Translations under genes and position numbers: made by a program | Origin: 'Cynodon dactylon' phytoplasma | Lineage (GTDB): Bacteria; Bacillota_I; Bacilli_A; Acholeplasmatales; Acholeplasmataceae | DNA: 64,000 nt | Reading direction: 5' to 3' | NCBI RefSeq assembly: GCF_009268075.1 | Contig: NZ_VWOH01000001.1 | Coordinates: 170,169 to 234,168, forward strand | The notes under the pieces: model-generated | The model's database searches: none | What the model was told of the DNA's origin: nothing | Seen by the model: the letters and a program-made list of their open reading frames with translations, nothing else | Shown: piece after piece, positions 17,936 through 27,568 of the stretch | Numbering within the stretch: position 1 is the first letter of the stretch | How the letters are laid out: each line of letters starts with the position of its first letter

Positions 17936-18796
17936 TTAAAAAATTTTATTTTTATTTTTTTTATATTTTTTAAAAAAAGACTTATTATAACTATTTTTTT
18001 TATTAAATAAAAAAACAAAAAAAATGGAAAAAAAACAAAATAAAACTAAAATTCTTAAAAAAACTACTATTTTATCTCCTTTATGAAAACTATAAAATAA
18101 AATTTCATTTAAAAAAGTTCCGTGATAAGCACACTGAATTGAAGGATAAGGAAAAAAACATGAAATTTGATTACATCCTTCAGGAATAAAAAAAAGGCAA
18201 ATAAAAAAAAATAATAAATATAAAATAGGATGTATAAAAGTATAAAAAATATTTTTCATTTTTTTAAAAGAAAAAGGAATAAAAAAATAAAACAAAATAA
18301 AATAAAACAAAGGTATAATGAAATGTTGAAAAATACTAATAATAGGTATTTTACTTCTCCAATTAGAAAGAATAAAAAAATCATTATAATTATCTTTCAA
18401 TTTATAATAAAAATTTAAAAAATCGCTTTTTTTTTGATTCCAAAAAGGATGTAAAAACAAATTATAAACTAAAAACGTAATTATAACATCAACAGCACAA
18501 GAAAAAATAAAAATTGAATATTTTTCTTTATTTTTTATTTTTACAAAAAAAGAAAACAAAATAATTAAAACAAATAAAATAGTTTCATTTGTAAAATAAA
18601 ATAAAACATATTTTAAAATTACTGATGAAAAAAAATTATCATAATTTTTTTCCATTATAGATAAAAAAATATCAACAAAAAAAACAAAAATAGTTATAAT
18701 TAATAAAAAAAGAAAGCAAAACTTACCTTTTTTATTTAATTTAGAAAACAAAACAATATCTTTTTCTAATAAATCATCTTTTTTTTCTTTTTTCAT
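17936..18796 (-). CDS. Multi-pass membrane protein, unassigned
   Basis: A 286-residue protein with about six hydrophobic helices, near residues 28-50, 62-85, 92-115, 150-172, 182-206 and 240-264. The arrangement FTNETILFVLIILF, LFLHPFWNQ, FQHFIIPLFYFILFYF and FIHPILYLLFFF, with a Tyr/Pro-containing outer loop (FFPYPS, CAYHGTF), resembles DUF1600/Pr6Pr-type membrane proteins of mollicutes. That family link is tentative and the function unknown. It lies between dnaN and trpS on the same strand. Confidence 0.6.
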   Translation of the reverse strand: MKKEKKDDLLEKDIVLFSKLNKKGKFCFLFLLIITIFVFFVDIFLSIMEKNYDNFFSSVILKYVLFYFTNETILFVLIILFSFFVKIKNKEKYSIFIFSCAVDVIITFLVYNLFLHPFWNQKKSDFLNFYYKLKDNYNDFFILSNWRSKIPIISIFQHFIIPLFYFILFYFFIPFSFKKMKNIFYTFIHPILYLLFFFICLFFIPEGCNQISCFFPYPSIQCAYHGTFLNEILFYSFHKGDKIVVFLRILVLFCFFSIFFVFLFNKKNSYNKSFFKKYKKNKNKIF

Positions 18797-18843
18797 ATTT
18801 TGCTAATACACCAAATTTTTTTTAAAAAAAATTTTTATAAAAA

Positions 18844-19989
18844 TTATCTATTTAAAAAAGGTAAAATTAAATAAAAAAGAGTTTTTTCATCATCTATATT
18901 ATTTAAAATAAAAGATTGATTTGGATCTTTAAAAGAAAATACAATTTCTTTAGCAGGAAAAATTTTTATAATTTCTTCTAAATATTTTATGTTAAAAACA
19001 ATTTTTATCTCGTCTGGTAAAAAAAAATCTAAAATATCAATCTTTTCTAAAGCAGTTCCTATTTCTTGACTATCACAAGAAATTTCTATTTTTTTGTCAT
19101 TAATATTAGTTTTAAATTTAACTACATTATCAATAACACTTCCTTCTTTAGGTAAAAATAAAGAAACTCTCTCAAAAATTTTAATCAATTTATCCTTATT
19201 TAATTTAAAAAAATATACAAATTCTTTTTCCTTGATATCAGATAATTGAGGATAATTACCTGATAAAACAGAAGTTTGAAAAATTAAAGAACTAGTATAT
19301 ACAAAAAATCTTCCTTTATTTATAAAAAACCTTAAAAATTTTTCCTTCTCAAATTCCAAAAGTTTAGTTAATTCTTCTAAACTTCTATTAGGTAAAATAA
19401 TATCAAAATTATCCGATTCTAAATTTAATTCTATTTTTTTTTTGCTTAAACGAAAAGAATCAGTAGATGAAGCTAGTAAAAAAGGTTTTTGATAAATTAA
19501 ATTTACTCCAGTTAAAATAATATTTTTTTGTTTATCTTTGGAAGTAGTAACATTTGTTTCTTTAATTAACCTTTTGAAAGAATTAATTTCTATTTCGTAA
19601 AAATTTTGAAAATCTAAGTTAAAATCAATAGAAGGAAAATCATCTAAATGAATAATTTTTAACTTATATTTAGAAAATAAAGTTTCAATAACTAAAAAAT
19701 TACTTTCAATAGAATTTATATTAATTATGGGACAATCTATTTTTTTAATAATATCAATAAAATATTTTCCAGATATAATCGCAAAACCTTTTTTTTTTAT
19801 TTTTAAACTATCATTTTCTATTTTAATTTTTACTGCAATATTCATATTGCTAACTTCTAAAAATAAAAAGTTTTCTTCAACGTATAATTTTATTGAATAA
19901 TAAATAGGACAAAAAGTTTTTTGAGGCAATATTTTTTGAATTTGGATTAAATAATTCAAAAAAAAATCTCTTCTTATTTCAAAATTCAT
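18844..19989 (-). CDS. dnaN: DNA polymerase III beta sliding clamp
   Basis: A 381-residue clamp protein of normal size with three repeated domains. Recognisable parts are NLIYQKPFLLASSTDSFRLSKK, DIILPNRSLEELTKLL, LSGNYPQLSDI and the C-terminal FSFKDPNQSFIL ... FYLILPFLNR, matching the family's usual P-M-R-type ending (here P-F-L-N-R). It encircles DNA and tethers the polymerase. It follows dnaA with a 7-base gap, the standard dnaA-dnaN operon. Confidence 0.95.
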   Translation of the reverse strand: MNFEIRRDFFLNYLIQIQKILPQKTFCPIYYSIKLYVEENFLFLEVSNMNIAVKIKIENDSLKIKKKGFAIISGKYFIDIIKKIDCPIININSIESNFLVIETLFSKYKLKIIHLDDFPSIDFNLDFQNFYEIEINSFKRLIKETNVTTSKDKQKNIILTGVNLIYQKPFLLASSTDSFRLSKKKIELNLESDNFDIILPNRSLEELTKLLEFEKEKFLRFFINKGRFFVYTSSLIFQTSVLSGNYPQLSDIKEKEFVYFFKLNKDKLIKIFERVSLFLPKEGSVIDNVVKFKTNINDKKIEISCDSQEIGTALEKIDILDFFLPDEIKIVFNIKYLEEIIKIFPAKEIVFSFKDPNQSFILNNIDDEKTLFYLILPFLNR

Positions 19990-19996
19990 ATATTTT

Positions 19997-21412
19997 TTAA
20001 TCTCTTTGGTTATTGATTTTTTTTAAAATCATTTCTACTGATTTTTTTAAATCATTATTTTCTTTTATTTTTGTTTCTATTTTTTTAAAAGATTTCAAAA
20101 TAGAAGAATATTTTCTATTTAAAAATAAACTAATTTGTTTAAAAGTAATCTCTCCAAAAATCTTCATTAAATAAATAGCTATATGTCTTGGTAAAGTATA
20201 CTTATTATGTCTCTTTTTATTTTTCAATTCCTCTTTATTAATGTTAAAAAAATCACTTACTATTTTTTGAATTCTATTCGAACATAAATGATCATTAGAA
20301 AATACTGTTCTATTTTTTAATAATGGCTCAAGTGACTCCCTAGTATTTTTTAAATCAATCTTCAAATTATAAATTTGAGAATAATTTAAAATTCTTAATA
20401 AAGCCCCTTCCATTTCCCTTATATTATCACAAAAATTATAAGAAATAAATTCTAAAATATCTTGACCGAATTTATTTTTAAAATCTTTAAATTCAAAAAT
20501 TTTTTTTTTCAAAATATCTAAACAATGTTTGGAATCGGGTTTTTTAATATCTACTATTAGTCCAGCTTTAAAGCGATTAGTTAATCTTTCCATAATATTA
20601 TTTAATTCTGTAATAGGTTTATCACTAGTTATAACTATTTGTTTTTTATTTAAATTTAAATAATCGAAAATTTTAAAAAATTCTATCTGAGTTCTTTTAG
20701 CTTCAGACATCATTTGAATATCATCAACTAAAAAAACATCTATATTTCTATATTTATTTTTAAAAAAATCCATATTTTCTTTTCTAACTTGATTGGTAAA
20801 ATCTTCTACAAAATCATCTGCTTTTGTATATAATATTTTTTTATGAGGTTTATTACTAATAATAAAATTACCAATCGAATGAAGCAAATGAGTTTTTCCT
20901 AAACCTACAGAACCAAAAATATATAAAGGATTTATACAAATATCATCTGATTCTGCTATTTTTCGAGCCATTTTTAAAGCAAAAAAATTACTTTCTCCTT
21001 CAACAAAATTTTCAAAAATATAATTGTTGTTTAAATTAACACAATTACAATTTTTAGAAAAAATAGATTCTTTTGTTTTATTATCATTAATAGTCTTTTT
21101 TTCTTTCAAATCTTTTTTGTTTTTATCTTTTTGAATTATTTCATCATCATAAGTAATAAATTTAAAAGAAATTTTCTCATTAGTGTATTTTTTAGATATT
21201 TCTTCTATTGTATTTAAATAAATATTATACATTTTTTGTTTAATAAACTCATTTTCAACTAAAATAAAGAAAATACCTTTTTCTATTTTATATGGTTTTT
21301 TTATATAAGAAAAATTTGCTTTAAAAACTTCTTCACTATAAATAAGAGATAAATTATTAAAAATATTAAACCAAATTTTTTCTTCTTTGGATAAAAAATC
21401 TTTTTTTTCCAT
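19997..21412 (-). CDS. dnaA: Chromosomal replication initiator DnaA
   Basis: A 471-residue DnaA. Domain I is about 1-90 and domain II a variable Lys-rich linker. Domain III is AAA+ with Walker A GSVGLGKTHLL, Walker B VFLVDDIQMM, sensor I ITSDKPITEL and RLTNRFKAGL. Domain IV is the DNA-binding part (about 375-471). The basic-loop region PRHIAIYLMKIFGE is present, but the signature normally reading RDHTTV is RKYSSI at 433-438, an unusual change in the residues that read the DnaA box. No near-perfect TTATCCACA boxes are visible in the flanks. Confidence 0.95.
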   Translation of the reverse strand: MEKKDFLSKEEKIWFNIFNNLSLIYSEEVFKANFSYIKKPYKIEKGIFFILVENEFIKQKMYNIYLNTIEEISKKYTNEKISFKFITYDDEIIQKDKNKKDLKEKKTINDNKTKESIFSKNCNCVNLNNNYIFENFVEGESNFFALKMARKIAESDDICINPLYIFGSVGLGKTHLLHSIGNFIISNKPHKKILYTKADDFVEDFTNQVRKENMDFFKNKYRNIDVFLVDDIQMMSEAKRTQIEFFKIFDYLNLNKKQIVITSDKPITELNNIMERLTNRFKAGLIVDIKKPDSKHCLDILKKKIFEFKDFKNKFGQDILEFISYNFCDNIREMEGALLRILNYSQIYNLKIDLKNTRESLEPLLKNRTVFSNDHLCSNRIQKIVSDFFNINKEELKNKKRHNKYTLPRHIAIYLMKIFGEITFKQISLFLNRKYSSILKSFKKIETKIKENNDLKKSVEMILKKINNQRD

Positions 21413-21601
21413 TTTAAAAATATGCCCTATTAAAGTATTTTATTTATAAAAAAAATAAAAAAATAATTACATGAAAAAAATAATGTTCGATATATATAAA
21501 TAATTAAATAATTTTTTTGCTATTCATAATTTATTCTTTGATGATAAATTTTCAAACCAAATACAAAATTATAATTCTTTAATATTATAAATATTTTAAA
21601 T
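21413..21601. other. dnaA-nrdE spacer, possible origin region
   Basis: A 189-base A+T-rich gap upstream of dnaA and downstream of nrdE. An origin is expected near dnaA, but I find no good DnaA-box matches here. Gene orientation does not switch at this point either, since both sides are transcribed leftward. It holds at least the dnaA promoter. Confidence 0.25.
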
Positions 21602-24073
21602 CTATATTTTACAAGATTCACATTCATGTATTTTCAATTTTTGAGTTCTTGTATAATAAAGAGTTTTGATACCTTTATGATGAGCATATAAATAATATTT
21701 TTGTAAGTCTCTAGTTGTAATATTAGAAGTAATACATAATTCAAAAGAAATTCCTTGATCTATATGTTTTTGAGCTGTAGCAATAACATCTATAATTTTA
21801 TATTTATCCATTTTATAAGCTGTTTTATACATAAAATCAAATTTTTCTAAAAAGGGAGCCGGAAAATAAGTTTTAGAATTACCATAAGTTCTTTCTTCAA
21901 CTAATTGTTTAATAGGAGTCAAAGAAGGAGTTGCAGACATAATATAACCTATAGAACCATTAGGTGCAATAGCTAATCTATGTGAATTATATAATCCATA
22001 TTTAATAACTTTGTCTTTCAAATTTTTCCAATCTTCATCTGAAGGTATATAGATACCTTCAAATATTTTTTTTATTTTAGGTATACTCGGATAAATAGCT
22101 TTTTTATCTTTAAAATAATCACCATTAAAATAAGAAGATTCTTCAAATTTAAAAAATTTTTGACCAGTTTCGATAGATTTTAAATTAGAATGAAGCAAAG
22201 AATAATAATTAACTATATTAAAAAAAACATCTATCAATTCTAAATCTTCTTTACTTCCAAAATCTATCATTTGTTCAGCAATAAAACCATGATGCCCCAT
22301 AATGCCAAAACCAACACTTCTGTTTAATTTATTAGCCTTGGCAACAGCAGGGACATAACCAAGATCTGTTTTTAAAGAAACAGAATTCATAACTTCCATA
22401 GCGGCGAAAACAGTATCTTTTATTTTTTTATTCTTAATCATATTTCCCATATGACCAGAGGATAAATTACAAGAAACATCCATTCCTATTTTATCTTCTT
22501 CTCTCTTATTATAAAAAGCATAATTAGAAGTAATAGTAGGTTGCAAAATTTCAGTACACAAATTAGAAAATTTAATTTTATCTGAAGAAGTACTACTCTT
22601 ATTAGCGTTATCACAAAACATTAAATAAGGATATCCAGATTCTCCTTGAAGATGTGCAATTAATTGCAATAAATTTCTAGGATTAATAAACTTTTTTTCT
22701 ATTTTAGGATTTTTTAATAAAATATCATACCATTTATCCATTTCAACGCTTATATCTACAAAATTTAAACCGTATTCTAAAAAAACACTATGAGGAAAAA
22801 ATATAGCCATCTCTTCATTATTTTTAGCTAATTCAATCATTTTATCAGGAATAACAACACCTAAAGAAAGAGTCTTTAATCTAAAATCTTCATCAGCATT
22901 TAATTTTTTCGAATTTAAAAAATCTTCAATATCAGCATGAAAAACATTCAAATAAACTGCTCCTGCTCCTAATCTCTGACCCATTTGATCAGCATAACGA
23001 AAAGCATAATCTAAAAGTTTAGCAACACCCAAAACTCCTTTAGATACATTTGAAATTTCTTTTATTTTTTCTCCTTTAGCTCTTAAATTAGACAAATTTA
23101 TAGAAACACCACCACCTATTTTAGAAAGTTGCATAGAAAATTCTACAATACGAGAAATGTCATTTAAAGAATCACCAGCTTCTAACAAAAAACAAGAAAC
23201 AAATTCCCCTCTTTTTTTTAGACCCGTATTCAATAAAGTTGGAGTGGCTGGAGTAAAATTTTGTTCGATTAAATTTTGAATAATATCTTTAGCTAATTCG
23301 AAATTTCCTGATGCATGATATAAAGCATTAACAACAAGACGATCTTCATAAGTTTCCAAATAATTTTTTCTATCTCTTGTTTTTAATGCATAATCATTAT
23401 AAAATTTAAAAGCCCCTATGAAAGAAGGAAATCTAAATTTTTTATTATAAGCTATTTTATAAATTTCTTTTATTTGTGAAAAATCATAATTCATTAAAAA
23501 ATATTCTTCATAATAATCATTTTTTACTAAAAAATCTATTTTTTCTTTTAAATTATTAAATCTTTTTAATTTAGGATTAATTTCTTCTTCAAAGTAAGCT
23601 TTTAAAGCTTCCTTATCTTTTTCTATATTTTTAATATTGCCTTCTTCATCTATTATTTGATTATTAAAAATTATCCAAGAAGGAATTTTTTTATATTTAT
23701 TTTCATTTTTATTTTTTTCGTAATTTTCCAACCATTTTTTTAATTTTTCAACATCTTCTGTTAAGCCGTTACCTTCGAACTTGAACACAAAAGGTATATT
23801 AAATTTTTGAGAAATTAAATCTCCTGCTATAGCATAATTTTTACCAAAATTTCTATTACCTGAAACAGCAACACCTATAACATTTAAATAGTTTTTATTT
23901 AAAAAAACTTCTGTATTATTAGTAATTTTGCCAAAACCAACAGTTTTTGTTATTAAAAAAATATCATCATTTTTAAAATTATTAAAATTTTCTATTTTTT
24001 CTATTGGATAACCTATTTTATTTGCAAATTCAAAAACATTACCTTTTTCATAACCATCATAAACTATTTTCAT
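21602..24073 (-). CDS. nrdE: NrdI-NrdE fusion: class Ib ribonucleotide reductase large subunit with N-terminal flavodoxin
   Basis: An 823-residue protein, about 120 longer than NrdE. Residues 1-118 are NrdI-like: MKIVYDGYEKGNVFEFANKI, ITKTVGFGKI and GVAVSGNRNFGKNYAIAGD, the FMN-binding flavodoxin that supplies oxidant to build the Mn cofactor of NrdF. From about residue 125 the sequence is NrdE: FRFPSFIGAFKFYNDYALKT, ATPTLLNTGLKKRGEFVSCFLL, QLSKIGGGVSINLSNLRAKGE, NLCTEILQPT and the redox tail ECESCKI. No Met or ribosome site lies at the junction, so it is a true fusion. It reduces NDPs for DNA synthesis. nrdF is not in the window. Confidence 0.92.
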   Translation of the reverse strand: MKIVYDGYEKGNVFEFANKIGYPIEKIENFNNFKNDDIFLITKTVGFGKITNNTEVFLNKNYLNVIGVAVSGNRNFGKNYAIAGDLISQKFNIPFVFKFEGNGLTEDVEKLKKWLENYEKNKNENKYKKIPSWIIFNNQIIDEEGNIKNIEKDKEALKAYFEEEINPKLKRFNNLKEKIDFLVKNDYYEEYFLMNYDFSQIKEIYKIAYNKKFRFPSFIGAFKFYNDYALKTRDRKNYLETYEDRLVVNALYHASGNFELAKDIIQNLIEQNFTPATPTLLNTGLKKRGEFVSCFLLEAGDSLNDISRIVEFSMQLSKIGGGVSINLSNLRAKGEKIKEISNVSKGVLGVAKLLDYAFRYADQMGQRLGAGAVYLNVFHADIEDFLNSKKLNADEDFRLKTLSLGVVIPDKMIELAKNNEEMAIFFPHSVFLEYGLNFVDISVEMDKWYDILLKNPKIEKKFINPRNLLQLIAHLQGESGYPYLMFCDNANKSSTSSDKIKFSNLCTEILQPTITSNYAFYNKREEDKIGMDVSCNLSSGHMGNMIKNKKIKDTVFAAMEVMNSVSLKTDLGYVPAVAKANKLNRSVGFGIMGHHGFIAEQMIDFGSKEDLELIDVFFNIVNYYSLLHSNLKSIETGQKFFKFEESSYFNGDYFKDKKAIYPSIPKIKKIFEGIYIPSDEDWKNLKDKVIKYGLYNSHRLAIAPNGSIGYIMSATPSLTPIKQLVEERTYGNSKTYFPAPFLEKFDFMYKTAYKMDKYKIIDVIATAQKHIDQGISFELCITSNITTRDLQKYYLYAHHKGIKTLYYTRTQKLKIHECESCKI

Positions 24074-24480
24074 TATAACTCACCCTAATTTTAAATTTAA
24101 ATTAACCCTATTAAAAAAAACAAAAAGATTTTATAAATTAATCTTCTTTTTTTTAAATCTTATTAATATTAATCTTTTTAGAATTAATATTAATAATTAT
24201 ATAACTATTAATAATTATAGATATTTATTGAAAATCAATTCTATTTTTTTTCAATTAAAATGATTATTAATAGATTTAATTATTTTTTAATAAATCGGAA
24301 ATATTTTAAAACTTAAAAAATTTATAATTAACAATAATATAATAACATAAATATTTTGCTAATATTTTGTTTTTAAATTAACTAAAAAATATATTTTTTT
24401 ATATAAATTAACAAAAAAAGTATTTTTTTATATATTTTTTAATTTTTTTTAAAAAGAATAAAAAAAAATTTTTTTAAAAA

Positions 24481-24553
24481 GAGAATAACTCACTAAAAAA
24501 AGAGAATAACTCACTAAAAAAAGAGAATAACTCACTAAAAAAAGAGAATAACT
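24481..24553. repeat. 21-bp tandem repeat, about 3.5 copies
   Basis: The 10-mer GAGAATAACT recurs at 24481, 24502, 24523 and 24544, exactly 21 bases apart, with CACT and an A-run between copies. The inverse AGTTATTCTC occurs once at 24602-24611. The repeats look like copies of one arm of a terminator hairpin. Confidence 0.9.
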
Positions 24554-24622
24554 TTTTTATATTTTATAACAATTACCTTGAAAATTCAAATAAAGATAAA
24601 AAGTTATTCTCTTTTTTTATAT
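24538..24622 (-). terminator. Hairpin terminator downstream of pgi with amplified 3' arm
   Basis: On the minus strand AAAGAGAATAACTTTTT (24600-24617 region) pairs with AAAAAGTTATTCTCTTTTTT (about 24538-24558), giving a long stem with a T-run, as expected for the end of the acpP-fba-pfkA-MATE-pgi transcripts. Three further copies of the 3' arm plus T-run follow. Confidence 0.6.
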
Positions 24623-24625
24623 ACT

Positions 24626-24681
24626 ACTAATAATAATAATAAATAAATAATAATAATAAATAAATAATAATAATAAATAAA
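24626..24681. repeat. TAA/TAAA microsatellite
   Basis: A run of TAA triplets interrupted regularly by TAAATAAA gives about three 17-base units. It is followed by a 17-base A-run region near 24688-24703. Such a tract is prone to length change by slippage. Confidence 0.85.
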
Positions 24682-24751
24682 TTTTTTAAAAAAAAAAAAA
24701 AAACATTCTATTATTTTTTTTTAATGTTTTTTTATATAATTTATTAAAAAA

Positions 24752-26071
24752 TTAATATGACTTTTTATGACTAAGAATATCTTTTAATTTTGATTTATAA
24801 ACTTCTACTCCTGGTTGATCAAAAGGATTCACTGATAAAAGAAAGGAAGAAATTATACAAGCTCTTTGGAAGAAAAAAACTAAATATCCAAAATTATATT
24901 CATCCATTTTAGAAAAAATTATTTCTAAATTAGGAACATTACCTTCTATATGTGCTATTTTAGTAGATTCAAAAATTTTTTGGTTAATATATGAAAACTT
25001 TTGACCAGACAAATAATTAAGTTTATCTAAATTTTTTTTATCTCTTGATACAATACAATCTTTATAAACATAATTAAAATTTATTATAGTTTCAAATAAA
25101 AATTTAGATCCTTCTTGAATAAATTGACCTAAAGAATGGAGATCTGTAGAATTATTAGATGAACTAATAAAAATACCTTTACCATTTTTACCTTCTGATT
25201 CTAAAAATAATTGTTTAATCCATTCTAAAAAATAAAATAACTGAGGTTCATAATTAACAAACAATTCTATTTTTTTATTTAATTTTGTATATAAAATATA
25301 TCTTATTAAAGCATATTTATATGAAATATTTTTTTCTATATCTTCAGAAATAGTATCTTCAAAAGCTTTTTTAGCTCCCTTTATCATTTCTTCTACTTTT
25401 AAATCAGCAAAAACAAAAGGTAAAAAACCTACATTAGTTAAAACACTAAATCTACCAATTATTTCGTCAGGAATAATAAATCTTTCATAATTTTCCAAAC
25501 TGGCTATTTTAAATAACAAACTTTTATCACTATTACTTGTTGTTACAAAAATTCTTTTTTTTGATTCTTCTTTTCCGTATTTCTTTTCAATTTCTTTTCT
25601 TAATAATCTGAAAGATAAAGCTGGTTCTAAAGTTGTTCCTGATTTAGAAATAACATTAATAGCCCAATTTTTATTTTTTAGAAATTTTATTAGATTGTTT
25701 AAATAACTTCCAGAAACTTGAAAACCTGCAAAAATAACTTCTGTTTTTTTTTTTTTAAAAACATCTTTTTTTAAAAATTCTATCCCAGCTTTAGCTCCTA
25801 AAAAAGAACCGCCTATACCTATAACGATTAAAATATCTAATTCTTTTAATTCTTTTTTTAATTTTTTTATTCTTTTTAATTCTTTATGATCAAAATCAAA
25901 AGGCAAGTTTAAGCATTTTGAGTAAATTTTTTGTGTTTCTGAATCTAAATTTAATTTTATTTTATTATTTATATCTTTTATTTTTGATGAAAAAAACTTT
26001 TTTTCTTTTTCCCAATCAAAAAAATTGTTAATTTTATCCATTTTTAGTTGGATTTTAATTTTATTTTCCAT
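24752..26071 (-). CDS. pgi: Glucose-6-phosphate isomerase
   Basis: A 439-residue enzyme, the size of short Firmicute Pgi. It has IVIGIGGSFLGAKAGIEFL, VISKSGTTLEPALSFRLLR (sugar-phosphate binding), GRFSVLTNVGFLPF, ESEGKNGKGIFISSSNNSTDLHSLGQFIQEG and the C-terminal VNPFDQPGVEVYKS, covering the family signature. It converts glucose-6-phosphate to fructose-6-phosphate. It is the last gene of a leftward run with pfkA and fba, so upper glycolysis is grouped here. Confidence 0.96.
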   Translation of the reverse strand: MENKIKIQLKMDKINNFFDWEKEKKFFSSKIKDINNKIKLNLDSETQKIYSKCLNLPFDFDHKELKRIKKLKKELKELDILIVIGIGGSFLGAKAGIEFLKKDVFKKKKTEVIFAGFQVSGSYLNNLIKFLKNKNWAINVISKSGTTLEPALSFRLLRKEIEKKYGKEESKKRIFVTTSNSDKSLLFKIASLENYERFIIPDEIIGRFSVLTNVGFLPFVFADLKVEEMIKGAKKAFEDTISEDIEKNISYKYALIRYILYTKLNKKIELFVNYEPQLFYFLEWIKQLFLESEGKNGKGIFISSSNNSTDLHSLGQFIQEGSKFLFETIINFNYVYKDCIVSRDKKNLDKLNYLSGQKFSYINQKIFESTKIAHIEGNVPNLEIIFSKMDEYNFGYLVFFFQRACIISSFLLSVNPFDQPGVEVYKSKLKDILSHKKSY

Positions 26072-26144
26072 CTATTATAAATTTTCTCTATCTATTAATT
26101 TTAAATGATAAAATTTCAATTATTATATAAAATAAACAAAGTAT

Positions 26145-27560
26145 TTAATAAACTTTTTTAAGGTTAAAAAATCTTTTTTTTTTTAAAAAAACACAGAATA
26201 AAAAAAATGTTAAAAAAAGAACAATTAAATTACTTAAAAAAGTACTTAAACCAAACTGATTATATGAAGAAGAAATCAAAAAATTTTTTGTTTTATTTAA
26301 AAACCATAATATTATTATTCTGCTAAAAATTCTTAAAATATTTACAAATAAAATTATATTAGCTTTTTTGGTATAAGATACTATAAAACCAATCATTAAA
26401 GAAGACCAAATAGATGTTAATAAAGAAGTCTGTTCCCAAAAAAGACCTATTTCGAAACCTTTTTTTTCTTCTAAACTTAAATTCTTTCCGTTTTGAATTA
26501 ATTTTAATAAATATTCTCCAATGAATTTATTCGATATAATTCCTAAAATAGCTATAATGAAGGTTATAAAACAAGTATTTCTAAAAATTTTCAATGTTTT
26601 TTTTTTTTTATTCAATGCTATACTTTGAGAAATCATTAACATTTGTGCTTCTTCAAAAGATTGCGAAATAGAATAAAAAATACCGTTAATTAAAGCAACA
26701 TAACCTATAGTAATCATTATTACAGATTCTTTACCATAAAAACTATTAGCCATATCTAAAATAATTTTTTTTCCATAATCATAAGTAGTTTTTCCAATGA
26801 CTATTGTTAAAGATAATTTTATTATTTTTTTTATAATATTTTTTGAAAAAATTATTTTTCTAAATTGTATTCGAAATTCGTTTTTCGAATCAAAAAACAT
26901 TGAATAAAAAGAAATTAAACTAATAATTAAATGAGACCATAAATTAGCATATGCTAAATGAACAACGGAAATGTTAATATTTTTATAATCATAAAAAAGT
27001 TTGTAAAAGTAAGAAAAAAATATCCTTGAACTAATAATTATAATATTTAATACAATTAAAAATTTCTTTTTTCCTTTTGCTCTTTCTAAACTCATATAAA
27101 GAGTGTTTATAGTAATAAATACAAAAGTAATTAAAGTTATAAAATAATATTGTAAACCTCCTTCAGAATAATATTCTTTATTTAAAAAAATATTACAAAA
27201 AGGATATGGTAAAAAAACTCCAAAATATAATATTAAAAAAAATATAAAAGAAATTAATAAAGTAATAATAAAAGATATAGAAGCGAATTGTATAGCTAAT
27301 TTTTTTTCATTTTTTTTATATTCTCTTGCTACTAATACAATCCCTGCGCTACCTAAACCAATACCGATACTTTGTAAAAATTTTTGTGTTTGCTTCATGT
27401 AAGAAATAGTTTGTCTAATATTAGTTGTTGTTTGGTATTTACCTCCGACAACTAAATAATCTACAAAAGTTCCTAAATGCTGAAATAATAAATATATAGA
27501 AATTGGAAAAGCTATAATGATTAAATTTAACCAAATGCAATTTTCTTTTTTAAAGTTCAT
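26145..27560 (-). CDS. MATE-family exporter
   Basis: A 471-residue integral membrane protein with about 12 hydrophobic helices. It starts NLIIIAFPISIYLLFQHLGTFVDYLVVGG, the normal first helix of MATE transporters. The segments QSIGIGLGSAGIVLVAREYKKNEKK and FYSISQSFEEAQMLMISQSIALNKKKK mark the two half-domains. MATE proteins expel cationic drugs or metabolites using Na+ or H+. The substrate is unknown. It lies 8 bases downstream of pfkA, so it is probably in the same operon. Confidence 0.85.
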   Translation of the reverse strand: MNFKKENCIWLNLIIIAFPISIYLLFQHLGTFVDYLVVGGKYQTTTNIRQTISYMKQTQKFLQSIGIGLGSAGIVLVAREYKKNEKKLAIQFASISFIITLLISFIFFLILYFGVFLPYPFCNIFLNKEYYSEGGLQYYFITLITFVFITINTLYMSLERAKGKKKFLIVLNIIIISSRIFFSYFYKLFYDYKNINISVVHLAYANLWSHLIISLISFYSMFFDSKNEFRIQFRKIIFSKNIIKKIIKLSLTIVIGKTTYDYGKKIILDMANSFYGKESVIMITIGYVALINGIFYSISQSFEEAQMLMISQSIALNKKKKTLKIFRNTCFITFIIAILGIISNKFIGEYLLKLIQNGKNLSLEEKKGFEIGLFWEQTSLLTSIWSSLMIGFIVSYTKKANIILFVNILRIFSRIIILWFLNKTKNFLISSSYNQFGLSTFLSNLIVLFLTFFLFCVFLKKKRFFNLKKVY

Positions 27561-27568
27561 AAATTATT

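Larger units (their letters stand above)
24074..24751. other. 678-base gene-free region between pgi and nrdE
   Basis: It contains the nrdE promoter region, short ATTAATATTAAT palindromes near 24160-24200, the 21-bp tandem repeat, the long hairpin and the TAA microsatellite. No coding region or RNA gene is recognised. Confidence 0.7.

Noticed and set aside
21413..21601. oriC with DnaA boxes upstream of dnaA
   Set aside because: No near-perfect TTATCCACA on either strand by eye; location left open.
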